DNA of 5,761 nt from positions 1 to 5,761 of the forward strand of contig JAEWYJ010000137.1 of assembly GCA_023395695.1 (NCBI GenBank), written 5' to 3'. Both the position numbers and the translations under genes were made by a program. The stretch's first letter is position 1; each line of letters starts with the position of its first letter. The notes under the pieces are model-generated. The model made no database searches. It worked only from the letters and a program-made list of their open reading frames with translations, and was not told where the DNA came from. This document shows positions 1 through 5,761 of this stretch, piece by piece. The DNA is from Bacillota bacterium (GTDB taxonomy: Bacteria; Bacillota; Clostridia; Oscillospirales; Ruminococcaceae).

Positions 1-213
1 GCTTACTTCACTGCGCTGGAGGCCATCAAGGCCGCCGGCTCCGCCGCCCCCAAGGCCGTTAACGCGGCGCTCTGGAAGGTCGATTACACCGGCATTTCCG
101 GCAAGATTGTTTTTAATGAGACCGGTGACGCCGTCCGCGATGCAGCCTTTGTCAAAAAGGTCAACACCGAGACCGGTAAATGGGAATTTGTCGCGATTCA
201 GGGCGTCAAATAG
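1..213 (+). CDS. livK: Branched-chain amino acid ABC transporter substrate-binding protein, C-terminal end (partial)
   Basis: Frame 1 is open from the window edge to a TAG at 211-213 and gives the last 70 residues of a protein whose start lies outside the window. The tail contains the pattern YTGISGKIVFNETGDAVRD followed by AAFVKKVNTETGKWEFV. This matches the C-terminal lobe of periplasmic-binding-protein type I (Peripla_BP_6, LivK/LivJ) proteins, where the phrase 'TG-x-G-x-I-x-F-x-x-x-GD' precedes the final strands. In a Gram-positive cell such a protein would be a lipoprotein anchored outside the membrane; the signal peptide and lipobox cannot be seen here. It lies directly upstream of livH, livM, livG and livF on the same strand, which supports the assignment. 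The real substrate (Leu/Ile/Val or another amino acid or amide) cannot be read from this fragment. Confidence 0.88.
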   Translation, partial: AYFTALEAIKAAGSAAPKAVNAALWKVDYTGISGKIVFNETGDAVRDAAFVKKVNTETGKWEFVAIQGVK

Positions 214-252
214 GTTTAACGCAAAAATCACATACCTTAAAAGAAAATAGGC

Positions 253-290
253 TTGGCGGGGGCAAATATCAGCATATCTGTTCCCGCCAA
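253..290 (+). promoter_or_regulatory. Strong stem-loop between livK and livH (attenuator or mRNA-stability hairpin)
   Basis: Bases 253-269 pair with 274-290. The outer 8 bp are perfect (TTGGCGGG with CCCGCCAA), then come two G-T wobbles, two pairs, one A-C mismatch and four more pairs, closing on a four-base loop (270-273). Only a weak T-rich stretch follows (ATCTTGTATT), so full termination is unlikely. In binding-protein-dependent transporter operons, hairpins placed after the binding-protein gene commonly lower downstream transcription or protect the upstream mRNA, so that binding protein outnumbers membrane subunits. That role is inferred here. Confidence 0.65.
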
Positions 291-298
291 ATCTTGTA

Positions 299-322
299 TT
301 GTGTGGGGGTTTCTGGAGGATG
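299..322 (+). promoter_or_regulatory. Unusual livH start region: SD-like GGAGG directly touching the ATG
   Basis: A good Shine-Dalgarno core GGAGG (315-319) abuts the ATG at 320 with no spacer, which is too close for normal use. A G-run at 305-309 lies 10 bases before the ATG and could act as a weak ribosome site. An in-frame TTG at 299 would add seven residues (M-C-G-G-F-W-R), but it has no ribosome site of its own and the added residues do not look like a LivH N-terminus. I prefer the ATG at 320. Confidence 0.5.
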
Positions 323-1204
323 AAATTTTTAAACGAGAATCTGCCGTACATATTGGCGGGGATCTCGGTCGGCGGGCAGTTTGCGCTCATTGCCATCGGC
401 TATACGATGGTTTATGGCATTCTGCGCCTGATCAACTTTGCCCACGGCGACATTTTTATGGTGGCGGGCCTGATGATGGTCTATCTTTCCGCCTCTATGC
501 CGCTGTATGCGGCCATACCGCTGGTATTGGCGCTTACCGTTTTAATCGGCTTTGTCATTGAGCGTGTGGCCTATAAGCCGTTGCGCAGCGCGCCGCGCAT
601 GTCCATCATGATCTCGGCCATCGGCGTTTCTTATCTGCTTCAGAATATGGCGCTGTATATCACGGGGGGGCTTGCCAAGCAATACCCGCCCATCCCGTGG
701 ATAAGCGATATTATAAACATTGGCACGGCGACGACCAAACGCGTTACCGTCATTACGCCGGTACTCACCATCATACTGGTGGTGGCGCTTGTCATGCTGA
801 TTAAGTATACCAAGATCGGCATGGCGATGCGTGCCGTCTCGCGCGACTTTGAAACGGCGCGGCTGATGGGTATTAAGATTAACAGCGTCATCAGCACAAC
901 CTTTATCATCGGCTCGTTGCTGGCCGGTGTCGGTTCGCTGCTGTATTTTTCAAATTATACCGGTGTTGTGCCCACGGCGGGCGCCATGCCGGGCTTAAAA
1001 GCGTTTGTCGCCGCTGTGTTTGGCGGTATTGGGTCGATTCCGGGCGCCGTCGTCGGCGCGTTTATCATCGGCATCTGCGAAAGCGTCATCAAGGGCGCGG
1101 GCTGGACCACCTTCTCAGACGCCTTCACCTTTGCGCTGCTCATCGTCATTCTGGTGGCAAAGCCCACGGGACTGTTCGGTGAGAAGACGACCGATAAGGT
1201 TTAG
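320..1204 (+). CDS. livH: Branched-chain amino acid ABC transporter permease LivH
   Basis: This 294-residue, highly hydrophobic protein is one of the two membrane subunits of a LivHMGF transporter, forming half of the amino acid channel. The N-terminus has the LivH hallmark GYTMVYGILRLINFAHGD (residues 27-44). The cytoplasmic coupling loop that meets the ATPases is near residues 170-185 (MRAVSRDFETARLMGI). A conserved GGIGSIPGA turn sits at 235-243, before the last helices. I count about eight membrane segments, and the length is normal for the family. The ATG at 320 is chosen because the protein then begins MKFLNENLPYILAGIS, which lines up with LivH N-termini; its ribosome site is odd (see the 299-322 entry). 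It follows livK after a stem-loop and precedes livM by nine bases. Family assignment is secure; the exact substrate is not. Confidence 0.95.
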   Translation: MKFLNENLPYILAGISVGGQFALIAIGYTMVYGILRLINFAHGDIFMVAGLMMVYLSASMPLYAAIPLVLALTVLIGFVIERVAYKPLRSAPRMSIMISAIGVSYLLQNMALYITGGLAKQYPPIPWISDIINIGTATTKRVTVITPVLTIILVVALVMLIKYTKIGMAMRAVSRDFETARLMGIKINSVISTTFIIGSLLAGVGSLLYFSNYTGVVPTAGAMPGLKAFVAAVFGGIGSIPGAVVGAFIIGICESVIKGAGWTTFSDAFTFALLIVILVAKPTGLFGEKTTDKV

Positions 1205-1213
1205 GTGGCTGCG

Positions 1214-2293
1214 ATGAATAAAAGAATAAAAAATGTTTATTCCCTTATCGCCATAGCGGCGCTGTTTATATTTTTATTTTTGCTTGAACGCACGCTGCCT
1301 TCTACCTCCATGCTGTTTACCGTGCTTAAAAAGGGCGCTATCTACGCGCTGGTGGCCGTTTCGATGAACCTTTTAAACGGCTTTACGGGGCTGTTCTCGC
1401 TTGGGCAGGCGGGCTTTATGCTTATTGGCGCCTATACCTATGCGATGTTTACAATTCCCCCTCAGGCGCGGGCGCAGGTTTATCAGTATTTTGACGGAGG
1501 CGTTATTCAATTTGCGCTGCCCGTTCCGGTTGCGCTTGTTCTGGCAGGACTTGCCGCCGCCGTGTTTGCGTTTTTTATCGGTTTGCCGGTGCTGCGCTTA
1601 AAGGGCGACTACCTGGCCATTGCGACGCTGGGCTTTGCCGAAATTGTCCGCGCCATTTTCCAGTGGGATAAGCTGGGCCCGCTGACCAACGGCTCCAATC
1701 TGCTGCGCAAATTCCCGGCGTTTTCATCGGTGCTGTTCCCGTTTGCGGTATCGGGCATCTGCATTGCGCTCATCGTGCTGCTTATCAATTCCTCGTTCGG
1801 GCGGGCCTTTAAGGCCATCCGCGAGGATGAAATCGCTGCCGAGGCTATGGGCATCAGTTTATTTCGGCACAAGATGCTGTCGTTTGTCATCAGCTCCTTC
1901 TTCGCAGGCGTCAGCGGCGCATTGCTGGCTATGTACCAGACCACCGTCCAGGCTTCGGCCTTTAAATCGGCCATGACCTACGAAATTTTGCTCATTGTCG
2001 TGCTGGGCGGCATCGGTTCGGTCACCGGCAGCTGTCTCTCGTCCTTTTTGTTTATTGCGTGCAGTGAATGGTGGCTGCGCTTTCTCGACGCCGAGACGGT
2101 TATCAACGGCTTTCAGATACCGCTGCTGCGTTCGGGCTTCCGCAAGGTTGTGTTCTCGGTTATCATCATGATGGTTGTGCTGTTCTACCGTCAGGGCATC
2201 ATGGGCGACCGCGAGTTTTCATGGAGCGGCGTGACCGGTTTCTTTAAAAAGCCGTTTGCAAAAAAGGCGAAGGGCGGTGCGACGCATGAATGA
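1214..2293 (+). CDS. livM: Branched-chain amino acid ABC transporter permease LivM
   Basis: This 359-residue membrane protein is the second permease subunit and pairs with LivH. Visible family marks are GLFSLGQAGF (residues 59-68), LKGDYLAIATLGFAEIVR (starting about 129), the ATPase-coupling loop KAIREDEIAAEAMG (200-213) and GGIGS (265-269). A hydrophobic anchor covers about residues 8-24, followed by roughly eight to nine more membrane segments and a short Lys-rich cytoplasmic tail. The ATG at 1214 is preferred over the in-frame GTG at 1205 because AGGTGG (1203-1208) lies five bases before it and overlaps the livH stop codon. That arrangement suggests translational coupling with livH. The last eight bases overlap the start of livG. 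Confidence 0.95.
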   Translation: MNKRIKNVYSLIAIAALFIFLFLLERTLPSTSMLFTVLKKGAIYALVAVSMNLLNGFTGLFSLGQAGFMLIGAYTYAMFTIPPQARAQVYQYFDGGVIQFALPVPVALVLAGLAAAVFAFFIGLPVLRLKGDYLAIATLGFAEIVRAIFQWDKLGPLTNGSNLLRKFPAFSSVLFPFAVSGICIALIVLLINSSFGRAFKAIREDEIAAEAMGISLFRHKMLSFVISSFFAGVSGALLAMYQTTVQASAFKSAMTYEILLIVVLGGIGSVTGSCLSSFLFIACSEWWLRFLDAETVINGFQIPLLRSGFRKVVFSVIIMMVVLFYRQGIMGDREFSWSGVTGFFKKPFAKKAKGGATHE

Positions 2294-3120
2294 GCGTGTA
2301 TTGCGTTTAGAAAATGTTACGATGCAGTTTGGCGGCGTGGTGGCGGTCAACGACCTGTCGCTTGAAATTAACCGCGGCGAAATTGTCGCGCTGATAGGGC
2401 CTAACGGCGCGGGAAAAACCACCGCTTTTAATGTGATTACCGGCGTTTATACCCCCACGAACGGCGCAATTCACTTTAACGGCGAGCTGATTGTCTCCAA
2501 CCATCCACAGGGCCCGATGAAAAAGCTTTATCAGGGCGGAGACGCCGATAAATTCAGCAAAGTGCTGGTTAAAACCCCCGACGCAATTACCCGGCTGGGT
2601 GTTGCCAGAACCTTTCAGAACATTCGCCTGTTTAAAAACCTGACGGTGTTTGAAAACGTACTGATCGGGCGGCATATGCGTTCAAAGGCCGGCGTGCTTT
2701 CGGCTACGCTGCGCATAAACTATGCCGAAGAGGCAGCCATGCGCCGCAGAACGCTGGAGCTGCTGCAAATTCTCGGTTTGGAAGATTTAAAGGACGAAAA
2801 GGCCAACAACCTGCCCTACGGCAAGCAGCGCCGTCTTGAGATTGCGCGCGCGCTGGCTACCGAGCCTGCGCTGCTGCTGCTCGACGAGCCGGCCGCCGGC
2901 ATGAACCCGCAGGAAACCGAGGCGCTGACCGATTTTATCAAGCAGATCCGAGACGATTTTGGTCTGACGGTGCTGATGATTGAGCACCATATGGACTTGG
3001 TTATGCGTATTTCAGACCGCATTTATGTGCTGGACTTCGGCAAGACCATCGCTTCGGGTACGCCGGGCGAAATTCAAAACAACAACCGCGTCATAGAGGC
3101 GTATCTGGGGGTGGCTGCCG

Positions 3121-3128
<8 letters not shown>
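2286..3128 (+). CDS. livG: Branched-chain amino acid ABC transporter ATP-binding protein LivG
   Basis: This 280-residue cytoplasmic ATPase powers the LivHM channel together with LivF. Motifs in order are Walker A GPNGAGKTT (38-46), Q-loop Gln in RTFQN (Q111), the signature LPYGKQ (176-181, the LivG form of LSGGQ), Walker B LLLLDE with catalytic E201, and the switch His in IEHH (H234). The C-terminus GTPGEIQNNNRVIEAYLG is characteristic of the LivG branch. Between Walker A and the Q-loop there is an extra charged stretch (about residues 67-100, including HPQGPMKKLYQGGDADKF) that makes this copy longer than the E. coli protein as I recall it. The ATG at 2286 overlaps the livM stop by eight bases, with AGGG(CGG) at 2271-2277 as a somewhat distant ribosome site. 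An in-frame TTG at 2256 lies inside livM and is less likely. Confidence 0.95.
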
Positions 3129-3819
<691 letters not shown>

Positions 3820-3830
3820 GCATCAAATCA

Positions 3831-3865
3831 GGCCGCCCGCCAATCGTTGAGATTGGCGGGCGGCC
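3831..3865 (+). terminator. Operon-end hairpin after livF
   Basis: A perfect 15-bp, mostly GC stem (GGCCGCCCGCCAATC at 3831-3845 with its complement at 3851-3865) closes on the five-base loop GTTGA, starting 11 bases after the livF stop. It is the natural place for the liv operon terminator. The following bases (TTGCATGCTCC) lack a proper T-run, so it may act as a 3' mRNA-stabilising hairpin or a weak terminator. Because the stem is symmetric, it could also stop leftward transcripts coming from the asparaginase gene. Confidence 0.7.
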
Positions 3866-4163
3866 TTGCATGCTCCAATATTTAAGGCTTATAGTCAAAC
3901 CACCAGAAAACCAATACGCCTTGACGGTCTACCAGCAGGGCAATTTAGCGTGCAAAGGCAAATGTCATCTTGCCTGCATGCAGTTGAACTTGAGGATGAC
4001 AACGTATTCAAACCAATAAGTTCAACTGCGATGTTTTGCACCGGACTGCGTTGCCGTCCTTGAAGGGCGTCGACCCCATCCGCCTGCTCCGTCTCGTCGG
4101 TTGCAAACAGCGCTGCTAATCCTGCGCCGTTTTTCTGGCGTATGGCCCTAAAAGCCGCCGCTT
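3866..4163. other. Convergent intergenic gap, no recognised gene
   Basis: About 300 bases separate the ends of livF (rightward) and the asparaginase gene (leftward). Short reading frames exist on both strands, but none has a convincing ribosome site, start or familiar protein pattern. The visible structure is an inverted repeat at 3979-4030, a competing short stem (TGTCATC 3963-3969 with GATGACA 3995-4001) and a small AT-capped hairpin at 4149-4166. It could be plain 3' untranslated sequence, a degraded gene or a small repeat element. I see no transposase, tRNA or CRISPR features. Confidence 0.6.
3979..4030. repeat. 12-bp perfect inverted repeat (hairpin) in the convergent gap
   Basis: GCAGTTGAACTT (3980-3991) is the exact reverse complement of AAGTTCAACTGC (4018-4029). 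One T-G wobble at each end extends it to 14 pairs around a 24-base loop (3993-4016). No T-run follows on either strand, so it does not look like an intrinsic terminator. It may be a folded RNA, a remnant of a mobile repeat or a protein-binding site. No target-site duplication is apparent. Confidence 0.55.
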
Positions 4164-4166
4164 TTA
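4149..4166 (-). terminator. Small hairpin at the asparaginase stop codon (weak terminator candidate)
   Basis: TAAAAGC and GCTTTTA form a perfect 7-bp stem around a four-base loop, overlapping the TAA stop of the leftward asparaginase gene. On that strand the T-run lies inside the stem and GGGCC follows, so termination would be weak at best. Confidence 0.25.
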
Positions 4167-5153
4167 CGGTACGCTGATCTCTCCGGCCAGACTTTTGGCG
4201 AATAACGCCGCAATCTCTTTGGGCGAGGCGGTATTGGCCAGTCCCCACATCAGCTTAGTGACGGCAGCCTCCGAGGTCATGTCGCCGCCGGGAATAACCC
4301 CCTTTTGCAGCGCACGCCGTCCCACCTCGTAGGTGGTCATATCGCTGCCCTCGTATAGGCACTGGCTGCATACCACGACCGAAACGCCGTTCTCCACAAG
4401 GTGCGCCAACGCCGTTACAAGGTCGCGGCGCAAAAAGGCGAGCCCGCCCGAGCCGAAGGCTTCAAGCACGACGCCGCGGCAGTCGAGCTGCGGCAGCGCT
4501 TCCAAAAAGCGCGGATCCAGACCGGGGATCAGCTTGAAAAGGGCAACGCGGCTGTCCACCTGTTCGGACAATGCGCAAAAGCCGTTTTGCACCGGCAGCA
4601 ATGCCGTATTAATTACCAGCCCGTCTGAGCTGACCTGCGCTACCGGCGGCAGGTTGACGCTGTCAAAGGCGTCAAAGCCGGTGGTACGCACTTTAACCGA
4701 GCGGCAGCCCAGCAGTACCTTGCGGTCGAAAGCAACAAAAACGCCGGGGGTATCGCTGACTGCCATTGCAAAGGCGGTGCGCAGATTGTCCGGCGCATCC
4801 GAAAGCGGATGAAAAATCGGCAGCTGGCTGCCGGTGAGCACAACCGGCAGGTCAATGCCCGGCAGCATAAAACTGAGCATTGAAGCCGTATAGGCCATTG
4901 TGTCGGTACCGTGCGTTATGACAATGCCGTCAAAGGCGCCGCGCTGCTCAAAGACCGTACGGGCAATAAGCTGCCATTCCTCGGGCTGAATGTTGGAAGA
5001 ATCGAGCGTGAGCAGGTCGCGCACCGTTACGTCATAGGGCAATAGGCCTGCCAGCTCCAGCAGACTGGCGCCTTGCGCCGTCGGGCGCAGGCCGTCGTCC
5101 GACGGGGTAGAAGCAATGGTGCCGCCTGTGGTAAGCAGTAGCAGCTTTTTCAT
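4164..5153 (-). CDS. ansA: Type I (cytoplasmic) L-asparaginase
   Basis: This 329-residue enzyme hydrolyses L-asparagine to aspartate and ammonia. The N-terminal signature TTGGTIAS includes the nucleophile T12. The substrate-binding pair D51-S52 sits in DSSN (51-54), and the second signature THGTDTMAYTAS carries T83-D84. K154 in CRSVK completes the catalytic set. LTGSQLP (106-112), YGSGG-like FGSGG and YEVGRR are also family marks. The flap-region Tyr found in some asparaginases is Leu here (GLRP, 21-24). The Bacillus AnsA, as I remember it, also lacks it and is the same length. There is no signal peptide, so it is cytoplasmic. The ATG at 5153 is the only start ahead of the TGGTIA strand; GGAGG lies 13 bases upstream, a long spacing. 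It stands alone and converges on the liv operon. A link to amino acid catabolism is plausible but unproven. Confidence 0.95.
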   Translation of the reverse strand: MKKLLLLTTGGTIASTPSDDGLRPTAQGASLLELAGLLPYDVTVRDLLTLDSSNIQPEEWQLIARTVFEQRGAFDGIVITHGTDTMAYTASMLSFMLPGIDLPVVLTGSQLPIFHPLSDAPDNLRTAFAMAVSDTPGVFVAFDRKVLLGCRSVKVRTTGFDAFDSVNLPPVAQVSSDGLVINTALLPVQNGFCALSEQVDSRVALFKLIPGLDPRFLEALPQLDCRGVVLEAFGSGGLAFLRRDLVTALAHLVENGVSVVVCSQCLYEGSDMTTYEVGRRALQKGVIPGGDMTSEAAVTKLMWGLANTASPKEIAALFAKSLAGEISVP

Positions 5154-5166
5154 ATAGGCTGTTTAA

Positions 5167-5171
5167 CCTCC
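5167..5171 (-). promoter_or_regulatory. ansA ribosome binding site with long spacing
   Basis: On the minus strand GGAGG (5171 to 5167), within CCGGAGGTTAAAC, is the only strong Shine-Dalgarno core ahead of the asparaginase ATG. The spacer is 13 bases (5166-5154), longer than the usual 5-9. No alternative in-frame start lies between the two, so the ATG at 5153 stands. Confidence 0.6.
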
Positions 5172-5441
5172 GGTAAAATTAGTTTTTGACTGCTTGCGTT
5201 GCCGCGCAAAAGCATTGGAAGCCCGGTTTGGCAGACACAGCCCAACTGTTTGGCAATAATTATGCCGCCCTGAGCAGAGCGCAAATAGGCTGGGTACCGC
5301 TTGTATCACTTGCAGAAAGGCGGCGGAATATCCGTTGTCAAAATGCCTGATTCAGGGCGTGAGGGAAGTACCAAAGAATGGTATAATTTGCGCATTAAAA
5401 GGCGGTAAGCCCGTCAGAGGCAGTCTGTTGCGCATTCTTTC

Positions 5442-5472
5442 GGTAAAAAAGCCGTACTGCGGCTATTTTACC
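5442..5472. terminator. A/T-flanked hairpin, possible bidirectional intrinsic terminator
   Basis: GGTAAAA-A-AGCCG pairs with CGGCT-A-TTTTACC: 12 of 13 positions pair with one A-A mismatch, around the loop TACTG (5455-5459). The GC core (AGCCG/CGGCT) is flanked by an A-run on one side and T-rich bases on the other, the form of a two-way intrinsic terminator. Reading left, the core is followed by TTTTT then ACC; reading right, by ATTTTACC. No clear gene ends next to it on either strand, which lowers confidence. Confidence 0.45.
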
Positions 5473-5493
5473 ATAATTATGCATGGGTTTAAA
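5465..5493 (-). promoter_or_regulatory. Candidate leftward promoter upstream of ansA
   Basis: Read on the minus strand: TTTAAA (5493-5488), a 17-base spacer ending in TGG, then TAAAAT (5470-5465). This gives an extended -10 (TGG-TAAAAT) with a weak -35 (four of six bases match TTGACA). If used, the leader before the ansA ATG would be about 300 bases. It overlaps the hairpin at 5442-5472, so the two interpretations compete. Confidence 0.35.
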
Positions 5494-5598
5494 GCCCCGC
5501 GCCACAAGCTTTTCCAAACTTGTTTTTAAAAAGTAATCCGACTGCTGCAATATCACAGAAATGTCACAGCTTGTTAACGCTTCATACGGCCTTGGCGA

Positions 5599-5626
5599 TT
5601 GACACCACACTATCTGGTGGTATAAT
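5599..5626 (+). promoter_or_regulatory. Consensus sigma-70/sigma-A promoter
   Basis: TTGACA (5599-5604) and TATAAT (5621-5626) both match the consensus exactly with a 16-base spacer, and TGG directly before the -10 makes it also an extended -10 promoter. Transcription is expected to begin about 5633, driving the partial ORF at the right edge. Five-base inverted arms ACCAC (5604-5608) and GTGGT (5617-5621) fill the edges of the spacer and might be an operator. Confidence 0.85.
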
Positions 5627-5634
5627 AATTAGGT

Positions 5635-5761
5635 ATGGAAAAACGCATTTTAGGCCGTGCCGACGCGCTTTGGCAACGGTTGGGCAGCTTAATGCGCTGC
5701 TGGGTTTTTATGCGGCGGCAGAGAGTCCCGACACAAATGTGGCGGCCCCCTCATTCTGTGT
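5635..5761 (+). pseudogene. Partial, unrecognised ORF with near-leaderless start and apparent frameshift
   Basis: An ATG at 5635 lies nine bases after a perfect -10, so the mRNA would have almost no leader and no ribosome site. Frame 1 starts naturally (MEKRILGRADALWQRLG) and stays open to the window edge. After about 5682, however, it turns into Arg/Trp/Met-rich sequence (RCWVFMRRQR) typical of a wrong frame. The neighbouring frame then reads naturally as QLNALLGFYAAAESPDTN and onward from the CAG at 5685. One extra G in the GGG at 5682-5684 would join the two segments. This could be a real 1-base deletion making a pseudogene, a sequence error, or chance. I do not recognise the family, and the 3' end is outside the window. 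Treat the product as unknown. Confidence 0.4.

Larger units (their letters stand above)
5154..5598. other. Divergent intergenic region, mostly noncoding
   Basis: About 445 bases lie between the leftward asparaginase gene and the rightward promoter at 5599. No reading frame here has both a plausible start with a ribosome site and a recognisable protein. A 54-codon frame from TTG 5186 to TGA 5348-5350 on the plus strand reads fairly naturally but lacks a ribosome site. The region holds an extended -10-like TGGTATAAT on the plus strand (5379-5387) without a matching -35, a small palindrome CGGAATATCCG (5324-5334), and the hairpin and leftward promoter candidate listed separately. The asparaginase promoter must lie in this stretch, but I cannot fix it firmly. 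Confidence 0.55.

Noticed and set aside
1205..1213. GTG at 1205 as livM start
   Set aside because: AGGTGG at 1203-1208 covers this codon and is well spaced for the ATG at 1214 instead.
3866..4063. 65-codon plus-strand frame after livF
   Set aside because: It begins next to the operon-end hairpin, has no ribosome site, and its sequence resembles no protein family.
3895..4248. 117-codon minus-strand frame
   Set aside because: It overlaps the 3' end of the asparaginase gene in another frame, has no ribosome site, and is low-complexity in places (Ser-run).
5186..5350. 54-codon plus-strand frame from a TTG
   Set aside because: The composition is fairly natural, but there is no ribosome site or promoter and I recognise no family; kept only as a note in the gap entry.
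5154..5460. T-box or other amino-acid riboswitch in the ansA leader
   Set aside because: A GGTACC-like stretch is present, but not the T-box core or a following terminator; nothing supports a named riboswitch.
5335..5529. 64-codon plus-strand frame
   Set aside because: It also spans the hairpin, begins at a weak start without a ribosome site, and shows no family pattern.
5395..5610. 71-codon minus-strand frame
   Set aside because: It runs through the hairpin at 5442-5472 and the promoter at 5599-5626, and has no recognisable protein pattern.

Overview
The window is a bacterial chromosomal segment whose gene content and protein sequences fit a moderately GC-rich Clostridia-type Firmicute (an Oscillospirales/Ruminococcaceae-like gut anaerobe is my best guess). 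The reasons are the LivG and AnsA sequence style, the close resemblance of the asparaginase to the Bacillus-type AnsA as I remember it, and consensus sigma-A promoter elements. The taxonomic call is inference.

Positions 1-3819 carry a rightward branched-chain amino acid (HAAT-family) ABC transporter operon in the classic order livK (C-terminal end only), livH, livM, livG, livF. livK is separated from livH by about 100 bases that hold a strong stem-loop (253-290). The remaining genes are tightly packed: livM follows livH by nine bases, and livM/livG and livG/livF each overlap by eight bases. LivK captures the substrate outside the membrane, LivH and LivM form the membrane channel, and LivG and LivF are the two ATPases. 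The operon ends in a perfect 15-bp hairpin (3831-3865).

Positions 3866-4163 are a convergent intergenic gap with no recognisable gene, but with a 12-bp perfect inverted repeat. Positions 4164-5153 on the minus strand encode a complete type I (cytoplasmic) L-asparaginase, with all main catalytic residues visible except the flap-region Tyr seen in some relatives.

Positions 5154-5598 are noncoding as far as I can tell. They contain a 12-pair hairpin (5442-5472) that could be a two-way terminator, and a possible leftward promoter. At 5599-5626 there is a textbook TTGACA/TATAAT promoter reading right. An ATG lies only nine bases past its -10, giving a nearly leaderless partial ORF that runs off the window. 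That ORF seems to change frame near 5682, so it is either a broken gene or a sequencing error.

I found no new defence, mobile or biosynthetic system. The points worth a second look are regulatory: the livK-livH stem-loop and its competing partner sequence, the hairpin core shared between the start and end of the liv genes, and the leaderless, apparently frameshifted gene at the right edge.
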